The notes under the pieces were generated by a model that saw only the letters and a list, made by a program, of their open reading frames with translations, did no database searches and had not been told where the DNA came from. Below, in pieces: positions 1 through 7,916 of a stretch of DNA of 15,812 nucleotides (the stretch's first letter is position 1; each line of letters opens with the position of its first letter). The DNA is from CAZBSE01 sp964494385. GTDB lineage: Bacteria > Actinomycetota > Humimicrobiia > Humimicrobiales > Humimicrobiaceae. The stretch lies in assembly GCA_964494385.1 (NCBI GenBank), contig CAZBSE010000028.1, positions 1 through 15,812 of the forward strand, given 5' to 3'. The translations under genes and the position numbers were made by a program.

Positions 1-1
1 C

Positions 2-415
2 AGGGAAGATATTGAAAAAATTATTCCTCATAGAGAACCCTTTATTTTAATTGATAAAATTATCGAAATTGAACCGGGCAGGAGAGTCAAGGGGATAAAG
101 TATGTCAGGCAGGAAGAATATTATTTTAAGGGACACTTTCCCTCTAATCCCATAATGCCCGGAGTATTAATAGTTGAAGCCATTGCTCAGGCAGGAGCAA
201 TTGCAGTACTTATGCTGCAGGAAAACAAAGGCAAGCTGGTTTTATTTGCCGGTATAGATAAAGCAAGATTCAAAAGGATAGTAAGGCCTGGAGATGAACT
301 GGTGATAGAAGTAGAAATGGAAAATTTCAAAAGAAATGTCGGCAAAGCCAGGGGCAGAGCTATGGTGGGAGATGATATTGCCTGTACCGCGGATATAATG
401 TTTGCCTTGAGTTGA
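2..415 (+). CDS. fabZ: 3-hydroxyacyl-ACP dehydratase FabZ, 5' partial
   Basis: This is the cytoplasmic dehydratase of type II fatty acid synthesis, which converts 3-hydroxyacyl-ACP to trans-2-enoyl-ACP. The reading frame is open from base 2 and shows the family signatures IPHREPFILID, GHFP and MPGVLIVEAIAQAG. The catalytic His of GHFP is at 134-136 and the catalytic Glu of VEA at 176-178. About 137 residues are visible; FabZ proteins are usually 140-150, so only a handful of N-terminal residues and the start codon lie outside the window. The internal ATG at 155 is not the start, because conserved sequence precedes it. The gene ends 12 nt before fabD and is read as part of the same operon. I see this directly from motifs; the assignment to FabZ rather than FabA rests on the hotdog-domain pattern and the absence of an associated fabB. 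Confidence 0.95.
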   Translation, partial: REDIEKIIPHREPFILIDKIIEIEPGRRVKGIKYVRQEEYYFKGHFPSNPIMPGVLIVEAIAQAGAIAVLMLQENKGKLVLFAGIDKARFKRIVRPGDELVIEVEMENFKRNVGKARGRAMVGDDIACTADIMFALS

Positions 416-427
416 AAAGAGTTTTAA

Positions 428-1438
428 TTGAAAGGTAGAAAAAAAGAAAATGCAGTAAATCCAGAGGGTATTGTTTTAATGTTTCCGGGTCAGGGTTCGC
501 AGTATCCTGATATGGGTAAAGAATTTCTGGATATTAATAATAAATACAGTAAGTATTTCAAGATTTCAAGTAAGATTGCAGGCAGAGATTTAATGGAGAT
601 AATCAGCGGTGAAAGCGGCAGAGGATTGCTTGACAATACCAGATTTAGCCAGATATCAATTTATAGTCTAAGCTGTGCGTTAAATGACTATATCATAGGC
701 GAGCTTTCCGTAAATAAAAGACTTATAAGTACCTTACTGGGCCACAGCCTGGGGGAATACAGCGCACTTTACAGCAGCGGTGCTTATAGCTTCAAGCAGG
801 GGGCTGAATTGGTGTGGTACAGGGGAAAGATCATGAGTGAGGCCAATCAAAAAACAGAGGGCATGATGGCTGCTGTCCTGGGAACTGAAATAAATGTGAT
901 TGAAGGTGTTCTGGCCGGTTTTAAGGACAAAGTATATGTTGCCAATTATAATGATTATTCGCAGACAGTAATAAGCGGATACAAACAGGAAGTCAGAGAG
1001 GCAGTATCGGATTTAATAGAACATGGAGCAAAAAGGGTAATACCGCTTAAAGTCAATATTGCCTCGCATTGTCCCCTGATGGCAGAAGTATCTAACCGGC
1101 TTGAAGAATTTATTGGTAAGAATATTAAATTCGGGGATATGAAGCTTCCCTTCTTTTCAACTACTGAAGTGGGCTATAAAAATAAAAATGATCTGGTAAA
1201 AACTTTAACCGGGCAGCTGACAAATCCCATAAGATGGGTAGAGAGTATTGAGTACCTGCTTGACCGTGGTATCAATGTATTTTTAGAAATTGGTCCCGGG
1301 AAAGTCCTGTCCGGCTTGGTTGGCAGGATTGCAAGAAAGAAAGGCAGAGAAGTTATGGTTTTAAACACCAGCAAGACGGAAGATATCGAGGATTTAAAAA
1401 ATTCACTTGTAAGGGAAGGATTTATATATGAGGCTTGA
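428..1438 (+). CDS. fabD: Malonyl-CoA:ACP transacylase FabD
   Basis: FabD transfers malonyl from CoA to acyl carrier protein, supplying the extender unit. Visible motifs are FPGQGSQ (residues 19-25), the nucleophile elbow GHSLGEY with Ser107, Arg132 in the region that binds the malonyl carboxylate, and the catalytic His214 in ASHCPLM. At 336 residues it is slightly longer than the usual 305-315. The extra length is partly N-terminal: with the TTG start at 428 about 18 residues precede the ATG at 479, which sits almost on the FPGQGSQ motif. A start between these cannot be excluded, since the Shine-Dalgarno match before the TTG (AAAAGAG) is modest. The 3' end overlaps fabG by 11 nt, with the fabG ribosome-binding site lying inside fabD, which points to translational coupling. 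Confidence 0.94.
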   Translation: MKGRKKENAVNPEGIVLMFPGQGSQYPDMGKEFLDINNKYSKYFKISSKIAGRDLMEIISGESGRGLLDNTRFSQISIYSLSCALNDYIIGELSVNKRLISTLLGHSLGEYSALYSSGAYSFKQGAELVWYRGKIMSEANQKTEGMMAAVLGTEINVIEGVLAGFKDKVYVANYNDYSQTVISGYKQEVREAVSDLIEHGAKRVIPLKVNIASHCPLMAEVSNRLEEFIGKNIKFGDMKLPFFSTTEVGYKNKNDLVKTLTGQLTNPIRWVESIEYLLDRGINVFLEIGPGKVLSGLVGRIARKKGREVMVLNTSKTEDIEDLKNSLVREGFIYEA

Positions 1439-2174
1439 AAATAAAGCAGCGGTGGTAACCGGCGGTGCCAGGGGTATAGGAAAAGAGATTTCCCGGACTT
1501 TTCTTGATGAAGGCGCATCTGTATATATTTTTGATGTTAACGAACAAGAGGGAAATAAAACGATAAGCGAGTTTACACCGGTTTACGGCGGCGGTAAAGT
1601 AAAGTTTTTAAAAGTTAATATAACTGATGAAAAAAATGTAGCAGACTCCATTGAAAAGATTATAGAAATTGAACATAAAATTGATATCCTGGTCAATAAT
1701 GCCGGGATCACCAGGGATAATCTAATACTGCGGATGAGCATCGAAGATTGGAAAAAGGTGATTGATATAAATCTGACCGGGGCTTTTATCTGCTGCAAAT
1801 ATGCCGCCAGACATATGATAAAAAGCAGGAGCGGAAAGATAATAAACATATCTTCAATAGTGGGAGTTCATGGAAATGCGGGCCAGAGCAATTACTCTTC
1901 ATCAAAAGCCGGAATAATAGGGCTTACTAAAACTCTGGCCAGGGAACTTGCCGGCAGGAATATACTGGTCAATGCCATAGCTCCGGGTTATATTAAAACT
2001 GAAATGACCGATAAGCTGGACGATAAAATGAAGGAAAAGTTAATGAAACAGATTCCCACTGGACGGCTGGGCAGTGTAAGCGATGTAGCAAAAACGGCAC
2101 TTTTTTTAGCCGGTGATGAATCCAGTTATATAACCGGTGCCGTAATTAATCTGGACGGCGGAATGGGCATTTAA
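1428..2174 (+). CDS. fabG: 3-oxoacyl-ACP reductase FabG
   Basis: FabG is the NADPH-dependent short-chain dehydrogenase that reduces 3-oxoacyl-ACP to (3R)-hydroxyacyl-ACP in the elongation cycle. The 248 residues match the usual length. The cofactor loop TGGARGIG is at residues 11-18, NNAG at 90-93, and the catalytic tetrad Asn115, Ser143, Tyr156 and Lys160 is complete. The C-terminus carries the PGYIKTEMT segment and the typical ITGAVINLDGG ending. The ATG at 1428 is supported by GGAAGGA seven bases upstream. Its place between fabD and fabF supports FabG over the many other SDR reductases. Unlike in many bacteria, no acpP separates it from fabF: the next start follows after about 38 nt. Confidence 0.95.
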   Translation: MRLENKAAVVTGGARGIGKEISRTFLDEGASVYIFDVNEQEGNKTISEFTPVYGGGKVKFLKVNITDEKNVADSIEKIIEIEHKIDILVNNAGITRDNLILRMSIEDWKKVIDINLTGAFICCKYAARHMIKSRSGKIINISSIVGVHGNAGQSNYSSSKAGIIGLTKTLARELAGRNILVNAIAPGYIKTEMTDKLDDKMKEKLMKQIPTGRLGSVSDVAKTALFLAGDESSYITGAVINLDGGMGI

Positions 2175-2200
2175 TCCAGGGATAAGAATTTATGCAAAAA

Positions 2201-2204
2201 GAGG
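2201..2204 (+). promoter_or_regulatory. Ribosome-binding site that fixes the fabF start
   Basis: GAGG within AAAAAGAGGAAC lies 8 nt before the ATG at 2213. The earlier in-frame ATG at 2192 has no comparable site and would add seven residues not expected in FabF, so the start at 2213 is preferred. Confidence 0.6.
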
Positions 2205-2212
2205 AACGATTG

Positions 2213-3343
2213 ATGAAACAAAACAATAACAACAGGAGAGTAGTTGTAACCGGGCTGGGGGTAATATCGTCATTAGGGCTCGATGTAGACAGATTCTGGG
2301 AAAACATTGTCTCAGGGAAATCTGGAGTAAGCAGAATCGACAGATTTGATGTTGAAAAGATAAGTTCAAAAATAGCCTCGCAGGTCAGGGATTTTAAACC
2401 TGAAGATTATATGGACTTCAAGCAGGCCAAAAGAATGGATAGATTTGCCCAGTTTGCGGTTGCTGCAGCAGTAAATGCCATAAAAGACAGCGGTCTCAAG
2501 ATCAGCTCCGCCAATGAACATGAAGTGGGAGTTTATATAGGAAGCGGAGTAGGCGGGCTGTCAACTTTAGAGATGCAGCATGAGAGACTGCTGAATAAGG
2601 GTGCCGATAAAGTAAGCCCTTTTCTTATCCCCATGATGATCTGCAATATGGCATCCGCTCAGGTCTCCATAATAAGCAAAGCCAAGGGTCCCGTAGGTAC
2701 TTCCACTACGGCCTGTGCCGCAGGTTCAAATGCCATAGGCGATGCATTTGAAATAATAAGAAGGGGAGACGCAGAAACAATGATTGCCGGCGGAAGCGAG
2801 GCAGCTGTTACTCCGATAGGAATGGCGGGGTTCTCCAATATGCAGGCCCTTTCTACCAGAAATGATGAGCCCGAGAAAGCTTCCAGACCGTTTGACAGGG
2901 ACAGAGACGGATTNNNNNNNNNNNNNNNNNNNNNNNNNNNNNNNNNNNNNNNNNNNNNNNNNNNNNNNNNNNNNNNNNNNNNNNNNNNNNNNNNNNNNNN
3001 NNNNNNNNNNNNNGGGACATCAACTCAATTAAATGATGCTATTGAAAGTAATGCAATAAAGAAATGTTTCGGCCGGCATGCTTATAATATAAATATAAAT
3101 TCAACCAAATCAATGACCGGCCACTGCCTGGGAGCGTCGGGCGCAATTGAAGCTTTAGCAACCATACTGGCTTTGAAAGATAATATTATACCGCCAACCA
3201 TAAATTTGGATAATCCCGATGATAGGTGTGACCTAAACTATACCGCAAAGCTGAGTCATAAGAGAGAGGTCAATATAGCGCTTTCTAATTCTATGGGTTT
3301 TGGCGGCCACAACGTTACGCTGGGATTTAAAAAATACCTTTAA
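2213..3343 (+). CDS. fabF: 3-oxoacyl-ACP synthase II FabF, interrupted by an assembly gap
   Basis: FabF is the condensing enzyme that extends acyl-ACP with malonyl-ACP, releasing CO2. The N-terminal thiolase half reads RRVVVTGLGVISSLG, with the nucleophile in TTACAAGSNAIGDA (Cys168 from this start). The C-terminal half has GTSTQLND, the STKSMTGH segment carrying the conserved Lys and second catalytic His, and the NSMGFGGHN ending. The first catalytic His, normally just before GTST, falls exactly at the edge of the N run and is not visible. The stretch after FDRDRDG that normally holds VxGEGAG is also lost. Comparison with E. coli FabF as I remember it suggests about 74 missing residues, not the 33 implied by 100 N. 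The gene itself is probably intact in the organism. It sits 12 nt before accD. Confidence 0.93.
   Translation: MKQNNNNRRVVVTGLGVISSLGLDVDRFWENIVSGKSGVSRIDRFDVEKISSKIASQVRDFKPEDYMDFKQAKRMDRFAQFAVAAAVNAIKDSGLKISSANEHEVGVYIGSGVGGLSTLEMQHERLLNKGADKVSPFLIPMMICNMASAQVSIISKAKGPVGTSTTACAAGSNAIGDAFEIIRRGDAETMIAGGSEAAVTPIGMAGFSNMQALSTRNDEPEKASRPFDRDRDGXXXXXXXXXXXXXXXXXXXXXXXXXXXXXXXXXXGTSTQLNDAIESNAIKKCFGRHAYNININSTKSMTGHCLGASGAIEALATILALKDNIIPPTINLDNPDDRCDLNYTAKLSHKREVNIALSNSMGFGGHNVTLGFKKYL
2914..3013. other. Assembly gap of 100 N
   Basis: Exactly 100 consecutive N, the conventional filler for a scaffold gap of unknown length. It lies inside fabF. The frame happens to stay open across it, but the number of codons it spans is smaller than the conserved FabF sequence that should be there. 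Confidence 0.98.
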
Positions 3344-3355
3344 CCGGGATAAAAG

Positions 3356-4132
3356 ATGGAAAAAGTTAAATGTAAAAACTGTAATAAAGATATTGAAAAT
3401 GAAATTTTTATATTAAATCTCTGGGTATGTCCGTATTGTAATCATCATCATTACATAAATCCCGGGGACAGGCTGCAGATTACAGCGGACAGCGGCAGTT
3501 TTACCGAGCTGGAAAAAAATATTAATTCGGTCGATTTTTTAAATTTTTATGACCTTAAATCCTACAGCACACGGCTTAAAGAGGCAAAGCTTAAAACCAG
3601 CCTAAATGAGGCAATTATAACCGGTGAGGCAAAGATAGACGGGAATGATGTTGCTCTGGGTATTATGGATTTTAGATTTATGGGCGGAAGTATGGGCAGT
3701 GCGGTAGGAGAGAAAATCAAACTTTTATGTGATCATTGTATTGAAAAGGAAATTCCCCTGATTATATTTTGTACCTCCGGCGGAGCGAGGATGCAGGAGG
3801 GCATAATGTCCCTGATGCAGATGGCAAAAACAGTGTCCGGCATTAACAGGGTAAAGGAGAAAAAAAATCTTTTTATTACCGTAATTACCAATCCTACTTC
3901 CGGGGGCATCAGCGCCAGTTTTGCCACTATTGCAGATATTATAATAGCAGAGCCGGGCGCCCTTTTTTGTTTTGCGGGTCCCAGGGTGGTAAAACAGACC
4001 ATAAAAAAGAATCTTCCCCCTGATTTTGGAACTTCAGAAAGAAATTTAAAAAACGGGCAGGTGGATATGATTACCAACAGAGGTGACCTCAGGGACACCC
4101 TGGCTAAATTATTAAGGATATTTAAGGGATGA
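3356..4132 (+). CDS. accD: Acetyl-CoA carboxylase carboxyltransferase beta subunit AccD
   Basis: AccD forms, with AccA, the carboxyltransferase that moves CO2 from carboxybiotin to acetyl-CoA, giving malonyl-CoA. The N-terminal zinc ribbon is complete: Cys6, Cys9, Cys25 and Cys28 in C-x2-C-x15-C-x2-C spacing. The crotonase-fold core follows, with MGGSMGSAVGEK (109-120), CTSGGARMQEG (139-149) and TNPTSGGISASFA. At 258 residues it is shorter than the roughly 285-305 usual in the family, because little precedes the zinc ribbon and the C-terminal tail is short. It is separated from accA by one base, as expected for subunits made in equal amounts. No accB or accC is in the window, so the biotin carrier and carboxylase must be encoded elsewhere. 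Confidence 0.94.
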   Translation: MEKVKCKNCNKDIENEIFILNLWVCPYCNHHHYINPGDRLQITADSGSFTELEKNINSVDFLNFYDLKSYSTRLKEAKLKTSLNEAIITGEAKIDGNDVALGIMDFRFMGGSMGSAVGEKIKLLCDHCIEKEIPLIIFCTSGGARMQEGIMSLMQMAKTVSGINRVKEKKNLFITVITNPTSGGISASFATIADIIIAEPGALFCFAGPRVVKQTIKKNLPPDFGTSERNLKNGQVDMITNRGDLRDTLAKLLRIFKG

Positions 4133-4133
4133 T

Positions 4134-5108
4134 ATGGATTTAAAGAAGCTGGAAGAAATTCCAAAAAGTTATCTTAAAGAAATCCTGGGTTCATTATCAA
4201 AGCTGGAAAAATTAAAAAAGGTCCCCTTTTTTACAGGCATACATTTTAAAGATGCAGAGAAAGATCTTGCCAGTAAAATTGAAAATTATAAGAGAGTTGA
4301 AAGAGATGCCATAAGAGTATGGAACATTGTCAAGCTTTCCAGACATGAAGGCAGACCGCAGTGCATAGATTATATAAATGGAATTTTTGAAGATTTTGTA
4401 AAACTCTCCGGTGACAGGTTGTCCGGCGAGGATAAATCAATTATTGCAGGTCTGGGCAGGCTTAACGGAAAGTCTGTTGCAGTTATAGGTCATCATAAGG
4501 GTAAGAATATAAAGGAGAGAATAGAACATAACTTTGGCATGAGTATACCGCAGGGATATAGAACATCTCAGAGAGTTATAAGGCTGGCCGATAGATTTGG
4601 TCTTCCTATTATTACATTCATAGATACACCCGGGGCATACCCAGCCCTTGAGGCTGAAGATAACGGACAGGCAAGTGCCATTGCCAACAGCATTCTGCTT
4701 ATGTTCAAGGTAAAGGTACCGGTAATTGCAATCTTGATCGGCGAAGGCGGAAGCGGCGGTGCACTGGCTCTGGCTGTGGGAAATGAAGTGGCGATGCTGG
4801 AAAACTCAACTTATTCGGTTATCTCCCCTGAGGGATGCGCAGCTATCCTATGGAAGAATCCTTCCGGTATCAAGCTGGCCGCCAGGGAGCTAAAGATGAC
4901 TTCAAGGGATCTACTCAGATTGAGAGTAATAGACAGAATTATACACGAACCTATCGGTGGCGCGCAGAATGCCCCTAAAAGAATGATAAAGATTGTAAAA
5001 AAATATATTACCGTCTCACTGGAAAGATTAATTAATATTTCCGGTGAAGACCTGAAATCCAAAAGAGCGCTTAAGTTCGAGAGCATGGGTTTTTTTACCA
5101 GGGAGTAG
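4134..5108 (+). CDS. accA: Acetyl-CoA carboxylase carboxyltransferase alpha subunit AccA
   Basis: This is the partner of AccD in the carboxyltransferase half of acetyl-CoA carboxylase. Family blocks seen are GRPQCIDYI (73-81), the LSGDR segment, IGHHKGKN (118-125), FIDTPGAYP (162-170), GEGGSGGALAL (203-213) and SPEGCAAILW (231-240), all in order, over 324 residues, the normal size. The N-terminal 60 residues, usually a helical arm, are recognisable only by length and charge and are less conserved than the core. The start at 4134 has AAGGG five bases upstream, inside the end of accD. The gene ends six bases from the end of the convergent kinase gene. Malonyl-CoA made by this enzyme is the substrate of FabD in the same operon. 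Confidence 0.95.
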   Translation: MDLKKLEEIPKSYLKEILGSLSKLEKLKKVPFFTGIHFKDAEKDLASKIENYKRVERDAIRVWNIVKLSRHEGRPQCIDYINGIFEDFVKLSGDRLSGEDKSIIAGLGRLNGKSVAVIGHHKGKNIKERIEHNFGMSIPQGYRTSQRVIRLADRFGLPIITFIDTPGAYPALEAEDNGQASAIANSILLMFKVKVPVIAILIGEGGSGGALALAVGNEVAMLENSTYSVISPEGCAAILWKNPSGIKLAARELKMTSRDLLRLRVIDRIIHEPIGGAQNAPKRMIKIVKKYITVSLERLINISGEDLKSKRALKFESMGFFTRE

Positions 5109-5114
5109 CAGGCT

Positions 5115-6938
5115 TTAATTGCCTACAAACATCATAACGCTGGAATCCGGGGAAATATAGGTCCCGTCCTCTGGATTCTGACCGAGAACCAAACCTTTCT
5201 GTATGGAATAATTTATATCTACATAGCTTATTTCGTATTTAATACTTTCAGAATCAAGTATACTTTTAGCCTGCTCAAAATAAAGCTTCACAAGGTCAGG
5301 GACCCGAACCAGCTGTTCACTGGTTGAAATCACCAGTTCGACTACGCTTTTTGCCTTAACTTCGGAACCGGGAAGCGGAATTACTTCGATAATTTTTCCG
5401 GGCTCTTTTATGGTTTCTGTAAACGGGGCCTTACTGCTTTTTACTATAAGATCCAGGGACTGTAAGTAATTCAGGGCATAAATATAATCCAGACCGATAA
5501 TTTTAGGAATGATGATAATTTCTTCGCCTTCGCTGACAGTCAGACCGACTGATCCTCCCGGGTTAATTTCTTTACCGGCATCCGGCTGCTGGTCTATAAT
5601 AAGGTTTTCTTTAAAAGTGCTGCTGTATTCCCTGGAAACGATTTCTCCTGAAAGTCCGGCATTTTTTAATATATCCAGAGCTTCCTCTATATCCAGGCTT
5701 ATCAGATTAGGAGTTAAAATATATGTAATCTCGAGGCCTTTACTTATTATTACTTCAATATTGCTGCCGAACGTAATATTACTGCCTGGTTCCGGTATTT
5801 GTTCTATAATGGACCCCTCAGGTATTTCAGAACTGTAGATTTCATCTTTTATTATCAGATTCAGGTTGAACAATGATAAGATTTCCCTTGCACTTTCAAC
5901 CGGTACATTTTCAAGAAGCGGGACAGGCGTTACTGATTGGCCTGAAGTTTTGTGGTTATAATATTTAAAACTGTAAACCATAAACAGTGTTAAAAAGACG
6001 GTCATTAGAACAGCCAGGATGATAGTTGCTATATACGGCTTTATTTTCTTTATGAGTAAACCTGATTTATTGGTACTTTTTTCTTTGGTGCCAAGACCCA
6101 GAGGCTTGCCGGCGGAATATTTCCGAAGGTCAACAATGAGTTCCTTTACGGTTGAATAGCGGGAAAGAGGATTTTTTTCCAGGCAATGCATTATTATTTT
6201 TTCCAGTCTTGCCGGTATGTTTTCTATTAATTCAGATGGTTTTAAGGGTATTTCACTTATATGTTTCAGGCTGATATCGATAGAATTTTCTCCCCTGAAG
6301 GGAACATCTGCAGTTAGCATCTCATATAATACAATGCCCAGTGAATAAATATCGGTCCGGTGATCCAGTACCTCTCCTTTTGCCTGTTCGGGAGATATAT
6401 AATGAACCGTACCCATTATATTAAGCGTCCTGGTCAGGTCGGTATTCATGGATTTTGCAATACCGAAATCAGTAACCTTAACTTTACCTTCAGAGGTTAT
6501 CAGTATATTCTGCGATTTTATATCCCGGTGTATAAGGTTGTTTTTATGGGCCATATGCAGGGCTCCGGATATTTGTATGGCATAATCGACTGCGGTATCA
6601 GGCGGGATTGCACCTTTCTTTTCGATTATTTCTTTTAAATTCTCTCCCTCGATGTATTCCATGCAGATAAAATAAGAGCTGTTAAATTCTCCCCAGTCAT
6701 ATACCTGTACAATGTTAGGGTGGTTTAACCCCGCCAGGATTTGTGCTTCGCCTTTAAATCTGGCTACAAAATTTTTATCTCTGGCATTGCTGGCGGATAG
6801 AATTTTTATGGCAACTTTTCTATCGAGTTTTAAATCAACGCCCAGAAAAACATCGGCCATTCCCCCGGAGGCTATTTTTTTAATTATTTTGTATCTTTTG
6901 GAAATTAATTTATATTTATCTAAATCTTGTTCGTGCAT
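5115..6938 (-). CDS. pknB: PASTA-domain Ser/Thr protein kinase (PknB/PrkC type)
   Basis: This is a membrane-anchored Hanks-type kinase of the class that senses peptidoglycan fragments or lipid II and phosphorylates cell-division and metabolic proteins. The cytoplasmic kinase domain spans about residues 16-273: glycine loop ASGGMADV (23-30), Lys45, HRDIKSQN with catalytic Asp139, DFG 157-159, an activation loop rich in Thr (169, 171, 177) and SPEQ (182-185). A single membrane helix lies at about 301-324. The extracellular part holds four consecutive PASTA repeats at roughly 337-401, 404-471, 473-540 and 541-607, each with the PxxG-type turn and ending in a beta strand. The length of 607 matches Gram-positive PASTA kinases. 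It starts 3 nt after the phosphatase stop, so the two are co-translated. Known homologues phosphorylate fatty acid synthesis enzymes in mycobacteria; whether that holds here is inference. Confidence 0.95.
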   Translation of the reverse strand: MHEQDLDKYKLISKRYKIIKKIASGGMADVFLGVDLKLDRKVAIKILSASNARDKNFVARFKGEAQILAGLNHPNIVQVYDWGEFNSSYFICMEYIEGENLKEIIEKKGAIPPDTAVDYAIQISGALHMAHKNNLIHRDIKSQNILITSEGKVKVTDFGIAKSMNTDLTRTLNIMGTVHYISPEQAKGEVLDHRTDIYSLGIVLYEMLTADVPFRGENSIDISLKHISEIPLKPSELIENIPARLEKIIMHCLEKNPLSRYSTVKELIVDLRKYSAGKPLGLGTKEKSTNKSGLLIKKIKPYIATIILAVLMTVFLTLFMVYSFKYYNHKTSGQSVTPVPLLENVPVESAREILSLFNLNLIIKDEIYSSEIPEGSIIEQIPEPGSNITFGSNIEVIISKGLEITYILTPNLISLDIEEALDILKNAGLSGEIVSREYSSTFKENLIIDQQPDAGKEINPGGSVGLTVSEGEEIIIIPKIIGLDYIYALNYLQSLDLIVKSSKAPFTETIKEPGKIIEVIPLPGSEVKAKSVVELVISTSEQLVRVPDLVKLYFEQAKSILDSESIKYEISYVDINYSIQKGLVLGQNPEDGTYISPDSSVMMFVGN

Positions 6939-6941
6939 GCT

Positions 6942-7694
6942 TCAAATTTTTATTGCTATAATTGTTATGTTATCAAAGCCGCCTTTTTTCAGTGCGCCTT
7001 TTATAAGATTTTCTACTATATCCTTGACACTTTTATGTTTATCGATAATCCCGGCTATGTTCTCATCTTTCAGCATTGAATTAAGTCCGTCCGAACATAA
7101 AAGAAGTATATCCAAGGGTATGATTTTGTATGAGATGAAATCAGGATTTATATCTTCCGTGATTCCCAGAACATTTGTAAGGTAGTTTTTTTGAGGATGG
7201 TTAAAAGTATCTTCATAACTTATTTCTCCTCTTCTGAATAATTCACCTACTATGGTATGATCTGAAGTCAGAGGTTTAAACTCACTTCCTCTTTTAATAT
7301 AAAGCCTGCTGTCGCCTATATGGATTATATATGCCCTATCACTGTGGATATAACATGCCGTAAAAGTAGTTCCCATACTGTAATACCGGGAATCCATAGC
7401 TGCTTTTTTAAATACTTCACTATTGGCTTTTTCAATACTCTCTACCAGTAATTCTTTAATGGTATCAGATATTGAGGAATCTTTTTTTTCGTCATCGATT
7501 TTTTTTAAATTTTTACTTTTGCCGATGCGGTAAAAATTTTCCGTGAAGGTCTCAACGGCAAGCCTGCTGGCAACTTCTCCGGCCCTGTGTCCTCCCATGC
7601 CGTCAGCAACAATGAACAGCCTGTCCCCGGCATAAAAATAGTCTTCGTTTTTTTCCCTGTATCTTCCTATATCCGTATCTTCAAAGTGTTTCAT
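6942..7694 (-). CDS. prpC: PP2C-family Ser/Thr phosphatase (PrpC/Stp type)
   Basis: This is a cytoplasmic, metal-dependent phosphatase that reverses the phosphorylation made by the adjacent kinase. All family motifs are present in its 250 residues: DIGRYREKNED (8-18), VADGMGGH (29-36) with metal ligand Asp31, MGTTFTACY (107-115), GDSRLY (127-132), LLCSDGL with Asp202, and GGFDNITI with Asp241. There is no signal peptide or membrane segment. It is the first gene of a two-gene operon, with the kinase following after 3 nt, an arrangement conserved widely in Firmicutes and Actinobacteria. The 222-nt upstream region is shared with the divergent malic enzyme gene and contains a plausible promoter. 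No rlmN or rsgA, common neighbours in Bacillus-type loci, is present. Confidence 0.95.
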   Translation of the reverse strand: MKHFEDTDIGRYREKNEDYFYAGDRLFIVADGMGGHRAGEVASRLAVETFTENFYRIGKSKNLKKIDDEKKDSSISDTIKELLVESIEKANSEVFKKAAMDSRYYSMGTTFTACYIHSDRAYIIHIGDSRLYIKRGSEFKPLTSDHTIVGELFRRGEISYEDTFNHPQKNYLTNVLGITEDINPDFISYKIIPLDILLLCSDGLNSMLKDENIAGIIDKHKSVKDIVENLIKGALKKGGFDNITIIAIKI

Positions 7695-7730
7695 GGATAT
7701 TATTATATGTCATAATCTGCCATTAATAAA

Positions 7731-7759
7731 ATTATACATGCAGGTTGAATAAAGGTCAG
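7731..7759 (-). promoter_or_regulatory. Candidate sigma-A-type promoter for the phosphatase/kinase operon
   Basis: On the minus strand CTGACC (7759-7754) is followed after 17 nt by a perfect TATAAT (7736-7731), about 37 nt upstream of the phosphatase start. The -10 is ideal and the -35 matches TTGACA at four of six positions. This is a pattern call only. Confidence 0.45.
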
Positions 7760-7831
7760 TGTGCTTTTTTTAAGTCAAGCTTTTTCAACTGTAAATCCTG
7801 GAGAAAATAATTAAAAAGTTAGAAAATTCTC

Positions 7832-7837
7832 TATAAT
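7832..7837 (+). promoter_or_regulatory. Candidate -10 element for the malic enzyme operon
   Basis: A perfect TATAAT lies 79 nt upstream of the TTG start. No good -35 is found at 16-18 nt; TTAAAA at 7811-7816 has 15 nt spacing and is weak. The region is AT-rich, so a chance match is possible. Confidence 0.3.
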
Positions 7838-7902
7838 AGATGCAAAAAAAAATAAAGAAGGTATTATAAAAATTATTAAAATTGATTATGAAAACGGAAA
7901 AT

Positions 7903-7910
7903 AAGGTGAG
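7903..7910 (+). promoter_or_regulatory. Ribosome-binding site for the malic enzyme TTG start
   Basis: AAGGTGAG ends 6 nt before TTG at 7917. It is the only good Shine-Dalgarno match nearby and supports the non-ATG start. Confidence 0.65.
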
Positions 7911-7916
7911 AATAAA

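Noticed and set aside
155..415. ATG at 155 as the true fabZ start
   Set aside because: The conserved dehydratase sequence, including the catalytic His, lies upstream of it in the same frame, so the gene begins before the window.
5105..5126. Inverted repeat between accA and the kinase gene as a bidirectional terminator
   Set aside because: The stem is short with a bulge, and neither strand has a T tract after it, so an intrinsic terminator is not supported.
6712..7185. 157-codon open frame on the + strand opposite the phosphatase and kinase
   Set aside because: It lies antisense across the boundary of two well-supported genes whose motifs are complete, and its translation resembles no domain.
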